Assembly (NCBI RefSeq): GCF_008369915.1 | Contig: NZ_VSRN01000001.1 | Coordinates: 5,886,501-5,950,500 of the forward strand | Direction of reading: 5' to 3' | DNA: 64,000 nt | Source: Dyadobacter sp. UC 10 | GTDB lineage: Bacteria; Bacteroidota; Bacteroidia; Cytophagales; Spirosomataceae | Shown: one piece after another, positions 18,380-27,348 of the stretch | How the letters are laid out: each line of letters starts with the position of its first letter | Position numbering within the stretch: position 1 is the first letter of the stretch | Made by a program: the position numbers and the translations under genes | The notes under the pieces: model-generated | The model's database searches: none | What the model was told of the DNA's origin: nothing | The model's input: only the letters and a program-made list of their open reading frames with translations

Positions 18380-18889
18380 CCCCAACATCCTCCCGCCTTG
18401 CCTCCTCAATGACTGTACCAGAAAAATGAACATTCCGGTCATAATGGACACGTCGGCCATGTTGAAGATACCGGTTTGAAAAAAGCCGAAATTGATGTGC
18501 ATAAAGTCGGTTACGGAGCCGTGCACGAGCCTGTCGTAAATATTCCCAATTCCGCCGCCGATTGCGAAACTGAGTGCGAGTGAGCTGAGAAGCGTAAGAT
18601 TTCTTTTAACCAGAATATAAAATACGCCAAACATCAGGGCGATAAGCGGGATCACGGATAGGATCAGTATTTTAAAGGTGTTCGGCAGATTACTGCCAAT
18701 GCTCAGAAATGCGCCGGTGTTTTCTACATAAGTGATTGTGAAATAATCTTTTATCACACTAATGTGCTCATAAAACCCAACATGTTTCCGGACCACCTGT
18801 TTGGAAATCTGGTCGCAACCGATATTGGCTACGAGAATGCTCAGTATCACCGCATTTCTGAAAACCCTGCTGGATTTTAGTTTAGACAT
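18377..18889 (-). CDS. lspA: Lipoprotein signal peptidase II
   Basis: The 170-residue inner-membrane aspartyl protease has four hydrophobic segments and all LspA motifs: CDQISK, ENTGAFLS, GGGIGNIYDRL with catalytic Asp119, VTDFMHI and FNMADVSI with catalytic Asp146. It removes signal peptides from diacylglyceryl-modified prolipoproteins. Its ATG overlaps the stop of the upstream DUF1080 gene by one base (TAATG), indicating coupling. Its stop codon lies inside the intergenic inverted repeat. Confidence 0.96.
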   Translation of the reverse strand: MSKLKSSRVFRNAVILSILVANIGCDQISKQVVRKHVGFYEHISVIKDYFTITYVENTGAFLSIGSNLPNTFKILILSVIPLIALMFGVFYILVKRNLTLLSSLALSFAIGGGIGNIYDRLVHGSVTDFMHINFGFFQTGIFNMADVSIMTGMFIFLVQSLRRQGGRMLG

Positions 18890-19575
18890 TATTTTGACAA
18901 CGTTTTAATAGGAGTGACCATTACTTCCTTAAATTCAACTTCGGCGCCTTCTGATTGCAGGGCGATTTGACCTTTTTGCGCGGTCGCATTGTAGCCGTAG
19001 TTGACCAGTACACCATTCAGCCACACCTTAATTGAATTTTTAACGCATTCAATGTGCATGGAATTCCATTCGCCCAAAGGTTTTTCTGTCCCGTCTGTGA
19101 GGTTCGGAACACGGCGTAATTTGTCTCCGTTTACGCCCCATTTCTCTTTTGGCCCCCGCCTTTTTTCCATGTCGGGTACGGTAATATTTTCCTGAATGCA
19201 CCAAAAATCTCCTGCATTTTGATGCATCATTTGAATTTCAATCGATTTTGGGAACATTTCGTATAAGTCCCGGGGCTTGGATACAAATACCAGCGCCCCA
19301 CAGTTGCCCGGCTTACCCGCAAAGCGATATTGGAACGTAAGTCGGAAATTTTCAAACTGATCGTCGGTTATCAAATGTCCGCCTGGCTTCCCGAGGCTTA
19401 CAAGTAACCCGTCACGTATCAGAAAAGGAGATTTTACATTCGGGTCTTTATCCATTTCCGGGACATCCACATGCCAGCCTTTCAGGTCTTTACCGTTTAA
19501 TAGCGCTCTGGATTGACTGAAAGATGTTTGTGAAAAAAGAAAAATCGAGGTGAGTACTAGTAATAATTTTTTCAT
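18889..19575 (-). CDS. Secreted DUF1080 (3-keto-disaccharide hydrolase type) protein
   Basis: The 228-residue protein has a signal peptide (MKKLLLVLTSIFLFSQTSFSQ) and one DUF1080 domain of concanavalin-like beta sandwich. Family pieces are LLNGKDLKGWHV, LITDDQFENFRLTFQYRF, NCGALVFVS and EWNSMHIECVKNSIKVWLNGVLVN. Family members are named 3-keto-disaccharide hydrolases acting on oxidised glycosides; the substrate here is not shown. It is translationally coupled to lspA, an unusual partner for a carbohydrate-active enzyme. Confidence 0.88.
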   Translation of the reverse strand: MKKLLLVLTSIFLFSQTSFSQSRALLNGKDLKGWHVDVPEMDKDPNVKSPFLIRDGLLVSLGKPGGHLITDDQFENFRLTFQYRFAGKPGNCGALVFVSKPRDLYEMFPKSIEIQMMHQNAGDFWCIQENITVPDMEKRRGPKEKWGVNGDKLRRVPNLTDGTEKPLGEWNSMHIECVKNSIKVWLNGVLVNYGYNATAQKGQIALQSEGAEVEFKEVMVTPIKTLSK

Positions 19576-19705
19576 CGGGTTAAGGTAAAAATTGGATTTG
19601 GATGGAAAAAATAAGTAATAAAAACCTGAATGCGTTCTGGCGGCGGCAAATTGTAAAACTTATCTCTTAATTTGATGCATTGTTAGGAGCCATTTCAATT
19701 TTTTC

Positions 19706-21526
19706 ATGACCAAAAAACTACTATCCATTTTTGCGCTTCAAATAATCGCATTGAATGCGCTGGCGCAGCAAATAAGCTATGATGTTTCATTTCCGAATAT
19801 CGTACATCATGAAGCGAATATCAAAGTCAGTGTATCGGATGTTCCTCAGCATGAGCTCACATTCCGAATGAGCCGATCTTCTCCCGGCCGTTATGCAACG
19901 CATGAATACGGGAAAAATGTTTACGAAGTCTCGGCCTTCGACAAATCCGGTAAAAATCTTCCGATACAACGCGTGGACGGGGATGTATATAAAGTTTCAG
20001 GCATCAATGGTTTTGCCAGGGTTGAATACACGCTTTACGCGAACCATGCAGACGGAACGTATGCGGGCATTGATCCGTCAAGCATTCATCTGAATATGCC
20101 GGCGACATTTATGTGGGTAAAAGATCTGGAAAAAGCCCCGATCGAAGTGAAATTCAACCTGCCGGAAGGTTCCAAATGGACGATTGCTACGCAATTGCTT
20201 AAAGGCAAAGACACGCATACTTTCACGGCGCCGGGTCTCCAGTACTTTATGGATTCGCCAACCAAAATCGGCAAGCTGATATGGAAAGAGTGGACACTGG
20301 AAAACATTGACGGAAAACAATCGAAATTCAAACTGGCGCTCGAAGCAAATGCAAGTGATTCACTGGCAAGCCAATTTGCGGATAAAGTGAAGAAAATAAC
20401 GCAGGAGGCAAAGACTGTCTTCGGGGAATATCCTGTTTTTGAATCTTCCCAATACACCTTCCTGGCGAGCATTAACCCGTATGTTAAAGGTGACGGAATG
20501 GAGCACCGGAACAGCACGATGATCAGTATTCCGGTTGCCTTTAATGGGTCGGATCAGTTACTTGGCGTGTTTTCCCATGAATTTTTTCACACCTGGAATG
20601 TCGAACGGATCAGGCCGAAATCGCTGGAACCGTTCAATTTCGAAAAAAGCAATATGAGTTTCGAGCTCTGGTTTGCAGAAGGTTTCACCCAGTATTACGG
20701 CGATCTTATTCTCGAAAGGGCCGGCTTTGATGATCTGGCAGAATACTGCCAAACGCTGACTGCACTTGTTAATACCAAAGAAAATACCGTAGGTGCGAAA
20801 CGGATTTCCCCTGTCCAGGCAAGTAATATGGCCGTTTTTGTCGATGCAGGCGTGGCAGTGGATAAAACCAACTACCCTAACTTTTACGCTTCCTATTATC
20901 CCTATGGAGCCTCCGTTGCACTGGCTCTTGACCTAGAACTGAGATCGAAAGGATTGAACCTGGATGATTTTATGAAGATGGTCTGGCAAAAACATGGAAA
21001 GCCTGAGATACCCTATACTGTCGCTGATTTACAAAAGGTTCTTTCCGATTATTCAAAGGATAAAAATTTTGCCGCAGATTTCTTTGCTAAATATGTAAAC
21101 GGGCACGAATCCTTCAATTACAAACCGCTGCTTGCAAAAGCAGGGCTGACTTTGAAAAGGCAGTCGGAAGGCCAGGCCTGGATAGGAGATGTGCGCTACA
21201 AGGAAGGGCCGGGACTCACAATTTTAAACAATACCCTGATCGGATCACCGCTTTATGCAGCCGGATTGGATATTGATGACCAGATTTTGAAAGTAGAGGG
21301 AAAGAATACAGGCATACAAAATGACCTGAATGCGATTTTGCAGTCACATAAACCAGGTGATAAAATTACGGTTGAATACAAACACCGCGAGGAAACAAAG
21401 CTGGCGACGATCGAACTGACCGAAAATCCCAGACTACTCGTCGTGCCCAATGAAACTTTGGGCCAAACCGTCACACCTGAAATGCAAAAGTTCAGGGAAG
21501 CATGGTTGGGTACTAAAATCAAATAG
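19706..21526 (+). CDS. M61-family metallopeptidase with PDZ domain
   Basis: The 606-residue protein has a signal peptide (MTKKLLSIFALQIIALNALA). It has an N-terminal beta domain, the zinc motif HEFFHTWN at about residues 291-298, the downstream Glu in WFAEGFTQYYGD, and a C-terminal PDZ-like domain from about residue 490 (GSPLYAAGLDIDDQILKVEG). This is the glycyl-aminopeptidase (M61) architecture. Periplasmic or secreted peptide cleavage is inferred. Its 3' end overlaps the convergent gene ending at 21519 by 8 bp. Confidence 0.93.
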   Translation: MTKKLLSIFALQIIALNALAQQISYDVSFPNIVHHEANIKVSVSDVPQHELTFRMSRSSPGRYATHEYGKNVYEVSAFDKSGKNLPIQRVDGDVYKVSGINGFARVEYTLYANHADGTYAGIDPSSIHLNMPATFMWVKDLEKAPIEVKFNLPEGSKWTIATQLLKGKDTHTFTAPGLQYFMDSPTKIGKLIWKEWTLENIDGKQSKFKLALEANASDSLASQFADKVKKITQEAKTVFGEYPVFESSQYTFLASINPYVKGDGMEHRNSTMISIPVAFNGSDQLLGVFSHEFFHTWNVERIRPKSLEPFNFEKSNMSFELWFAEGFTQYYGDLILERAGFDDLAEYCQTLTALVNTKENTVGAKRISPVQASNMAVFVDAGVAVDKTNYPNFYASYYPYGASVALALDLELRSKGLNLDDFMKMVWQKHGKPEIPYTVADLQKVLSDYSKDKNFAADFFAKYVNGHESFNYKPLLAKAGLTLKRQSEGQAWIGDVRYKEGPGLTILNNTLIGSPLYAAGLDIDDQILKVEGKNTGIQNDLNAILQSHKPGDKITVEYKHREETKLATIELTENPRLLVVPNETLGQTVTPEMQKFREAWLGTKIK

Positions 21527-22298
21527 CGTCAGATTGTTTTTCAGATAGATACTTCCAATATCTTTTCGGCACGTGGCGAATATGGAGTTTCATATTCCTG
21601 CGTGCCGGAATATTGACATTCCGGAAATAATCTTTCCATAAAATCGTGTAGAGCTCTTCTTTTTCATCCAAAAGCTGTGCAGGTAATGCGTTAAGGCCCG
21701 GAGACATTTCTTCTGAAAAATCAAAAACGATTTCATCTACCTTTTCCAGGTCATAAAACAGGCCATATTTCCTTTTCAGGTCATAAATAATCCATTTCTG
21801 GTCGGCATAACGATTTTTGAAATGGGGGATCAACAGCGGCAATACGTTGAAGTCCGGCTCAATATGTGCATAAAATATTCCGTCCGAAGTTTTCTGAAAC
21901 CGGATAAATGCTTCCATCCGATGTTTTTCCCGATGTACTTTCTGACTGAGTTGCGAAATGGCCAGCACGTCGGGATTACCGTAGTTGCTTTCTGCTCCGG
22001 GTTCATTATCAATAATATATCTGGCAAAATCAACCAGGTGCTGAAACGCCGGCGGCTGCTCGGAAAGAAAAGATTTATAAAAATTCAGCATCCACTGCTT
22101 GTCCAGCTTAGTCTTTAAACCTGCCCAAACCCGCCTCGCTTTATCGTCTTCGCTGACCACTTCAAAATGCTGCTGAAAAACATCCGGATAAAAATGCGCG
22201 CTGCTCACGATTTTCACCCTGCCGCTCTTTTTTTGATAACAGTAAAAAACAGCCGTGAGCAAACCTTCCAGCGTTCCGTCGAATACAAACGTTTCCAT
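21519..22298 (-). CDS. DUF4130 protein of the TIGR03915 type (putative DNA repair partner)
   Basis: The 259-residue protein starts METFVFDGTLEGLLTAVFYCYQ, the hallmark of TIGR03915, with ARRVWAGLKTKL and MEAFIRFQKTSDGIFYAHIEPDFNVL in two neighbouring pieces further on. The C-terminal region ends NIPARRNMKLHIRHVPKRYW. Family members occur next to a radical SAM protein (TIGR03916) and are assigned to DNA modification or repair by that association and resemblance to uracil-DNA-glycosylase-like folds. Here its ATG overlaps the radical SAM stop by one base. The biochemical activity is not established. Confidence 0.88.
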   Translation of the reverse strand: METFVFDGTLEGLLTAVFYCYQKKSGRVKIVSSAHFYPDVFQQHFEVVSEDDKARRVWAGLKTKLDKQWMLNFYKSFLSEQPPAFQHLVDFARYIIDNEPGAESNYGNPDVLAISQLSQKVHREKHRMEAFIRFQKTSDGIFYAHIEPDFNVLPLLIPHFKNRYADQKWIIYDLKRKYGLFYDLEKVDEIVFDFSEEMSPGLNALPAQLLDEKEELYTILWKDYFRNVNIPARRNMKLHIRHVPKRYWKYLSEKQSDAI

Positions 22299-23554
22299 TA
22301 AAAAAGCGAAAGCTGGTTATAAGGGTTTTTCTGATACTTACTATGACTTTCAGAAAGGATAATCCCTTTAATGTGTCCCGCCTCGAAATCATTCAATTGC
22401 ACCGGGCTGTCTGCGAAACGGATAAAATGGCGCGCTTTATTGAAGGAGATACCTATCTTTTTCAAATGGTCTTTATACAATCTGCCGAACTTTCGCGCCT
22501 GGACGATTTTAAGTGCGGACGAAACGCCGATCCCCGGAACGCGGAGGATCATGCGGTAGTCTGCGGTATTTACGTCTACCGGAAAGTGTTCCAAATGTCG
22601 CAGGGCCCAGCTTAATTTCGGATCCACGTCTACGTCGAGATTAGGGTGTGCGTCGTTCACGATTTCCTGCACATTGAAACCGTAAAACCGCATCAGCCAA
22701 TCCGCCTGGTACAGCCGGTTTTCGCGGATCAAAGGTGGTTGTGAGCCGATTACCGGCAGGCGACTGTCGTTGCTGATCGGAATATAGCCAGAGTAGTAAA
22801 CCCTTTTAAGCGAGAAATTTTTATAAAATGCATTCGCAGTATGCATAATCTCTTTGTCGGTATCCGGCGTCGCGCCGATCACAATCTGTGTGCTCTGGCC
22901 GGCCGGAACGAATTTCGGGACACTTTTGATCAGCGCTTTTTCGTCGGAAAATTGAGTAATGCTTTGCTGAATGTAACCCAGTGGTTTTTTTACCTCTTCG
23001 TGCGACTTTTCCGGAGCGAGTATTTTGAGGCCGGTCTCCGTTGGCATTTCGAGGTTAATGCTCATCCTGTCAGCATACATACCCGCTTCTTTCAGCAATT
23101 CTTCACTGGCTCCCGGGATCGTTTTTAAATGAATATAGCCGTTGAAGCGCTCCTCAGTCCGCAGTTTTTTAACTATCCGGACTAGGCGTTCCATCGTATA
23201 ATCCGCATTCTTGAAAATTCCTGAACTCAGAAAAAGCCCCTCTATATAATTGCGCCTGTAAAAATTAATAGTCAGCTCCACGACTTCCTCTACCGTAAAA
23301 GCGGCACGTTTGATGTCATTGCTACGGCGGGAAACACAAAAAGCGCAGTCAAAAATGCAATGATTGGTCAGTAAAATCTTCAACAAGGAAACGCACCGGC
23401 CATCTTCGGTGTAAGTGTGACAGATTCCTGTTCCCTCCGCGTCGCCCAGCCCCCTATTTTCGTTTTTCCGGTTACTTCCACTGGATGAACACGATACGTC
23501 ATATTTTGCAGCGTCTGCTAATATTCCCAACTTCTCACGGATCCTCTCGTACAT
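22298..23554 (-). CDS. Radical SAM protein of the TIGR03916 type (putative DNA modification/repair)
   Basis: From the ATG at 23554 the protein has 418 residues (MYERIREKLGILADAAKYDVSC). A TTG four codons upstream is possible but less likely. The [4Fe-4S]-SAM motif CIFDCAFC (C66, C70, C73) follows the conserved CHTYTEDGRCVSLLKILLTN. A helix-hairpin-helix DNA-binding segment lies near the C terminus (RVPGIGVSSALKIVQARKFG). The partner gene is directly downstream with a 1-base overlap. A role on DNA is consistent with the HhH but the reaction is unknown. Confidence 0.9.
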   Translation of the reverse strand: MYERIREKLGILADAAKYDVSCSSSGSNRKNENRGLGDAEGTGICHTYTEDGRCVSLLKILLTNHCIFDCAFCVSRRSNDIKRAAFTVEEVVELTINFYRRNYIEGLFLSSGIFKNADYTMERLVRIVKKLRTEERFNGYIHLKTIPGASEELLKEAGMYADRMSINLEMPTETGLKILAPEKSHEEVKKPLGYIQQSITQFSDEKALIKSVPKFVPAGQSTQIVIGATPDTDKEIMHTANAFYKNFSLKRVYYSGYIPISNDSRLPVIGSQPPLIRENRLYQADWLMRFYGFNVQEIVNDAHPNLDVDVDPKLSWALRHLEHFPVDVNTADYRMILRVPGIGVSSALKIVQARKFGRLYKDHLKKIGISFNKARHFIRFADSPVQLNDFEAGHIKGIILSESHSKYQKNPYNQLSLF

Positions 23555-23630
23555 AAAATCTCCCAATAAATTATTTTCGCCTGAAATATTGTAGCGGTTT
23601 CAGCAGTTATAGAATTATAAATTTAGAAAA

Positions 23631-23670
23631 TGATCTTATAAATATCAAATATTTGATATTTATAAGATCA
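23631..23670. repeat. 40-bp perfect palindrome flanked by 9-bp direct repeats
   Basis: Bases 23631-23650 (TGATCTTATAAATATCAAAT) are the exact reverse complement of 23651-23670, with no loop. TTTAGAAAA occurs just before (23622-23630) and again just after (23676-23684). The palindrome sits 23 bp before the ATG at 23693 and 76 bp upstream of the radical SAM gene start. It could be a dimeric-regulator operator, a cruciform-forming site, or the remnant of a small mobile element. Confidence 0.9.
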
Positions 23671-23692
23671 TAAAGTTTAGAAAACGTTCTTC

Positions 23693-24439
23693 ATGCTTCG
23701 TCAGTCCAATATTTATTTCTGCGTAACAATTTTTATTCTGCTTACAAACTCGCTGTGCCTGGCGCAGGAACCGAAAGTCACGCGCTATAATGGCAAGGTG
23801 AGTCAGCAATTCGTAATGAACCGGGAGTCGGTTATCATTGATCACGCAACCGGAAAGAAAATTTCCTACGCTGAATACGATGAAAGGTTGAAGCGTAATC
23901 CGGGTTTGTACAGGACGTTGCCGGTTTTTGACAAATATGGAAAAGCCTCTTCTTTTGAATTAGTTAAGAAAAACCAGATCTACACGCACGAGGATGGTTC
24001 CGTTATCAATAATCCGGATCTGATGCCCGAGGTGGGAGAGCCGATTTCTCCGTTTGTCATGGAAGGTTTGGACGGGAAAGAATATAATTCGGAAAAATTG
24101 CGTGGTAAGTATATCCTGCTTGGGTTTTGGGTCAAGTATGAAAAACCGCTTTATTCGCTCGCCAGTACCAAGGTGATCTCGGATTTTATCAATGAACATA
24201 AAAAACGCGGAGTTGATATTGTATCGCTTGGAACAACGCTGAATACGCGTGAAGAATGTATTGAAGCCATTCCAAAGCGTAATTGCGGATTTATCCCTGT
24301 CCCGGAGTCATATGGTTTTAATCACCGGTATAAGATCAGCGAAACGCCGTATTTTATATTAGTAGATAAAAAAGGGATTATAAAAGCCATGGCGCCACAT
24401 ACCGAGTTCTCGAAAATCAGTGATTTGGTGCTGAGATAA
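23693..24439 (+). CDS. Secreted thioredoxin-fold protein without CxxC
   Basis: The 248-residue protein has a signal peptide (MLRQSNIYFCVTIFILLTNSLCLAQ). Residues about 110-248 show a TlpA/AhpC-type thioredoxin fold: GEPISPFVMEGLDGKEYNSEKLRGKYILLGFWVKYEKP in two pieces, later SETPYFILVDKKGIIKAMA with the cis-Pro. The usual WCxxC position reads WVKYEKP, so there is no redox-active pair; disulphide chemistry at that site is not expected. The N-terminal 100 residues are not recognised. It abuts the convergent GNAT gene. Confidence 0.8.
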   Translation: MLRQSNIYFCVTIFILLTNSLCLAQEPKVTRYNGKVSQQFVMNRESVIIDHATGKKISYAEYDERLKRNPGLYRTLPVFDKYGKASSFELVKKNQIYTHEDGSVINNPDLMPEVGEPISPFVMEGLDGKEYNSEKLRGKYILLGFWVKYEKPLYSLASTKVISDFINEHKKRGVDIVSLGTTLNTREECIEAIPKRNCGFIPVPESYGFNHRYKISETPYFILVDKKGIIKAMAPHTEFSKISDLVLR

Positions 24440-25240
24440 TCAGCCGAGCTGACCGCTTATCCGGTTGAAAAGTTTATCTGCTTTCCATTCCCTTTTCAAC
24501 CCGAGGAACATCCTTCGCGAGAACTTGTATTCAATGAAATTATTCTGTGCTAAAAATTCCAGGGCCAGCAGGTTGTCCTGCGGTACTATTGCTTTGTCCT
24601 CCATTTGAATCCTGAGCTTCATCAGTTCGATTCCGGCCCGGTCGTCTATCGCCATGACAGGCGCATCGCCCCATTCAGGAACATAGTAGCCAAGTACCAA
24701 ATTATCAGATATATAGAGGTAGGAAGTTGAAATGAAATCCTGTAAAATCCCGGCCCGGTCTTCGCCGCTCACCTGTCTGTCGACCCGAAGTACCTGCTCA
24801 CGGAATTTTTCTTCAAAACGGACGATATCGGTAGAAATAGGATAGGTTTCCGATTTGACTTCACGGGCCAGGTGCGAGTAACAGGTTTCCAACTCAAAAC
24901 CCAGCTTCCGGTAAACAGGATAGCCGTATTCCGTCGCGTCGAGGTAAATGGTGGGGTATCTTTTGCGGTCGATCTGATCGATAAGGTGCCGGGTAATCAT
25001 CTTTCCCAATCCTTTGTTGCGGTGCGCAGGATGCACGACAATGCAGGCCAGCCAAACAGAATCGGTATGATGCATATTTGTTCCGATCGCTAAAAGCTGG
25101 CCATTTTCTGAGATTTTGACTGGGAAGCAAAAATCCGATTGAAGGAAATAACGGAACCTGGGAATAAGGTCGCCCCAATCTGGTGGTTGCAATGCTGGCA
25201 GCTGCGCGAGATCTGCCTCCTGGAAAGTAGTTATTGTCAT
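24440..25240 (-). CDS. GNAT-family N-acetyltransferase
   Basis: The 266-residue protein has an N-terminal GNAT domain with the acetyl-CoA loop HRNKGLGKMITRHLIDQI (R/QxxGxG/A pattern) after WLACIVVHPA, and TIYLDATEYGYPVYRKLGFE as motif B. A C-terminal region of about 120 residues, with MAIDDRAGIELMKLRIQ, resembles the second half of two-domain GNATs (DUF-type extension). Substrate is unknown. The stop codon is adjacent to that of the plus-strand gene ending at 24439. Confidence 0.85.
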   Translation of the reverse strand: MTITTFQEADLAQLPALQPPDWGDLIPRFRYFLQSDFCFPVKISENGQLLAIGTNMHHTDSVWLACIVVHPAHRNKGLGKMITRHLIDQIDRKRYPTIYLDATEYGYPVYRKLGFELETCYSHLAREVKSETYPISTDIVRFEEKFREQVLRVDRQVSGEDRAGILQDFISTSYLYISDNLVLGYYVPEWGDAPVMAIDDRAGIELMKLRIQMEDKAIVPQDNLLALEFLAQNNFIEYKFSRRMFLGLKREWKADKLFNRISGQLG

Positions 25241-25401
25241 TTCAAATTGTAAAAATCTCGGCGAAAAGCCTGAAAACTGAGCCAGTCGCCGATCGTCCCA
25301 TTCATTTCAAACATAAGGATAAAAATGATTCATAGCATTTGTCACGCACCAATTTTCGACAAAAGTCACTTTCTTTACTGAATCTAAAACCAGACTGCAG
25401 T

Positions 25402-26241
25402 ATGAATATCATTTTAGCTGACGAGTTGAAAAAATTGCTTTCCGAAAGTGAGTTGATTTTAATCGACGCGCGGGGCGGGCCTGATGCCTACGAAAGATAT
25501 CTGGCAGGGCACGTTCAAAACGCTAATTTCGTCGACCTCGAAACCGAGTTGTCTGAGAAAGACGACGATGCCGCGAAAGGAGGGAGGCACCCTTTGCCTG
25601 ATCCGCAGGCGTTTGGCCGGTTGCTGGGCACATTAGGCATTTCGCCCGATAGCATTGTCGCAGTTTATGATGATAAAAAAGGATCAAATGCAGCCTCCCG
25701 TTTTTGGTGGATGCTTAAAGCGGTAGGACATGAGAAAGTGTATGTAGTGAGCGGCGGGCTCGATGCGATTGCAGCGGCCGGCTTGCCTATTTCGACCGAA
25801 ATTTCTGAGAAACCCGCGGTGAAGCAATATCCGGTAGCCAACTGGGCCTTGCCGCTGGTTGATATTGCCTTCGTCTCAAAAATTTCCACTGATCCTGAAT
25901 TTATGGTCGTGGACGTTCGTGAGCACTACCGGTACGCAGGGGAAAGCGAGCCGATTGACCTAGTTGCGGGACACATTCCCGGTGCAGTTAATATTCCTTT
26001 TACTTCCAATTTGAAAGAGAATGGTGAGTTTCTGCCAAAAGAAGAACTCGCAGCTAAGTACGAAGCAGCGCTCGCCGGTCGTGCGCCGGCACAGATAATC
26101 GTGCATTGCGGCTCTGGGGTGACTGCCTGTCACACGCTGCTGGCGCTCGCCGACGCTGGCCTGGACGGAGCCGCGCTTTATGTAGGCTCATGGAGCGAAT
26201 GGTCGCGGAACGACAAACCGATTGCGATCGGTAATAATTGA
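25402..26241 (+). CDS. sseA: Sulfurtransferase with two rhodanese domains (SseA-like)
   Basis: The ATG at 25402 gives 279 residues; a TTG at 25339 would add 21 unsupported residues. The N-terminal rhodanese domain (ILIDARGGPDAYERYLAGHV) is inactive-type, while the C-terminal domain has the active loop HCGSGVTAC with Cys236. CGSGVT is the loop typical of 3-mercaptopyruvate sulfurtransferases rather than CRKGVT of thiosulfate enzymes. It transfers sulfane sulfur to thiols or cyanide, most likely in the cytosol (no signal peptide). Confidence 0.9.
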   Translation: MNIILADELKKLLSESELILIDARGGPDAYERYLAGHVQNANFVDLETELSEKDDDAAKGGRHPLPDPQAFGRLLGTLGISPDSIVAVYDDKKGSNAASRFWWMLKAVGHEKVYVVSGGLDAIAAAGLPISTEISEKPAVKQYPVANWALPLVDIAFVSKISTDPEFMVVDVREHYRYAGESEPIDLVAGHIPGAVNIPFTSNLKENGEFLPKEELAAKYEAALAGRAPAQIIVHCGSGVTACHTLLALADAGLDGAALYVGSWSEWSRNDKPIAIGNN

Positions 26242-26277
26242 AATAGCCGGAACTGTTATTTAATTCCGGCTTACCAA

Positions 26278-27153
26278 CTATATGGAGCGCAGATACTTGT
26301 ATAGCGACGCCAGTTCGGTGCGTGTATATTGTGCCGTCATTTTCCAGGGCATATCTTCATTTTTCAGTGTGTGTCCTTCCGGTGTTTTTCCGGTGGTAAG
26401 TGTGGTGATAAATTGCCTGTCGGACCAGCTACCCAAGTGCCCGGAGCTGGTAATGTCCGGAACCGGCGGGAAACCCGGCGCCACCGGCGCTCCGCCTTTC
26501 AGATCGGCACGGTGACAACCTGTACACGATACTGCAAGATATTTACCTAATGCAACTCCTTCCGTTGAATCGACAGTAGCTACCATTGGCAAATTGTGAT
26601 CAATTTTTTCTACTGAGAGCAGTGGCATTTTATCCAAATAACCCATCACGAGGGCGACTGGTCCCAGGTCGTTCTCCGGCATTTCTTTATCTACCGGAGC
26701 GACCTGCTCGCAATAGGCGATCAACGCGGACACATCTTCCTTCGTGAGCAGCGTTGTTTCGTGGGAGGGCATGAAAATCAAAGGCTTACCATCTTTGCCA
26801 ATCCCGTGACGAAGGGCTGTAAGCCAGTCGGCCCGATCGTAATCTGAGGGTAATCCGCCTTTTCCTTTCGTGAGATTACTTGCTACCAACCTTCCTACGG
26901 CACCGTCGTCGTTCATTAATTTTCCCCCGAGGTCATTTCCGTGGCAATCCTGGCACCCTTTAATTGCGACCAGATGTTTCCCACGCGCGAGCGTCGCACT
27001 GTCGGATCGTATTTCGATTTCTTCATTTTCAAATGAATAAGCCTTATTGATTCGGCTGTTCATACTGGTGGCAATAAATGCGTAAACAGCGACGAGTGTG
27101 AGCAGGACGGCGCCCAGTGAGATGCCTGTCCATTTTAAAATTTTACGTATCAT
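26278..27153 (-). CDS. Membrane-anchored dihaem cytochrome c
   Basis: The ATG at 27153 gives 291 residues with one N-terminal membrane anchor (about residues 8-28). Two haem-binding CxxCH motifs are seen: CQDCH at 67-71 and CTGCH at 210-214, each followed by a conserved loop (FMPSHE, later NEDMPWKM) that can supply the Met ligand. This is a tandem class I cytochrome c, facing the periplasm. Such proteins donate or accept electrons for dehydrogenases or oxidases; the partner is not in the window. Confidence 0.92.
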   Translation of the reverse strand: MIRKILKWTGISLGAVLLTLVAVYAFIATSMNSRINKAYSFENEEIEIRSDSATLARGKHLVAIKGCQDCHGNDLGGKLMNDDGAVGRLVASNLTKGKGGLPSDYDRADWLTALRHGIGKDGKPLIFMPSHETTLLTKEDVSALIAYCEQVAPVDKEMPENDLGPVALVMGYLDKMPLLSVEKIDHNLPMVATVDSTEGVALGKYLAVSCTGCHRADLKGGAPVAPGFPPVPDITSSGHLGSWSDRQFITTLTTGKTPEGHTLKNEDMPWKMTAQYTRTELASLYKYLRSI

Positions 27154-27348
27154 GGCTTTGCTGATTATTTTTAATCGCAAAGATCACGACGCTGGAATCG
27201 ACAGTAGCTACGCAAAACGGATTTAGAAATACGGGAAACGGATTTTTTCAGGTTGTCCGTTTACTAACTTCTATTCAGCCGGCGGATAAAAATCTAATAT
27301 TTTTAACTCACAAATAGTCATGAAACTTTTAAAAATAAATACAGATCT

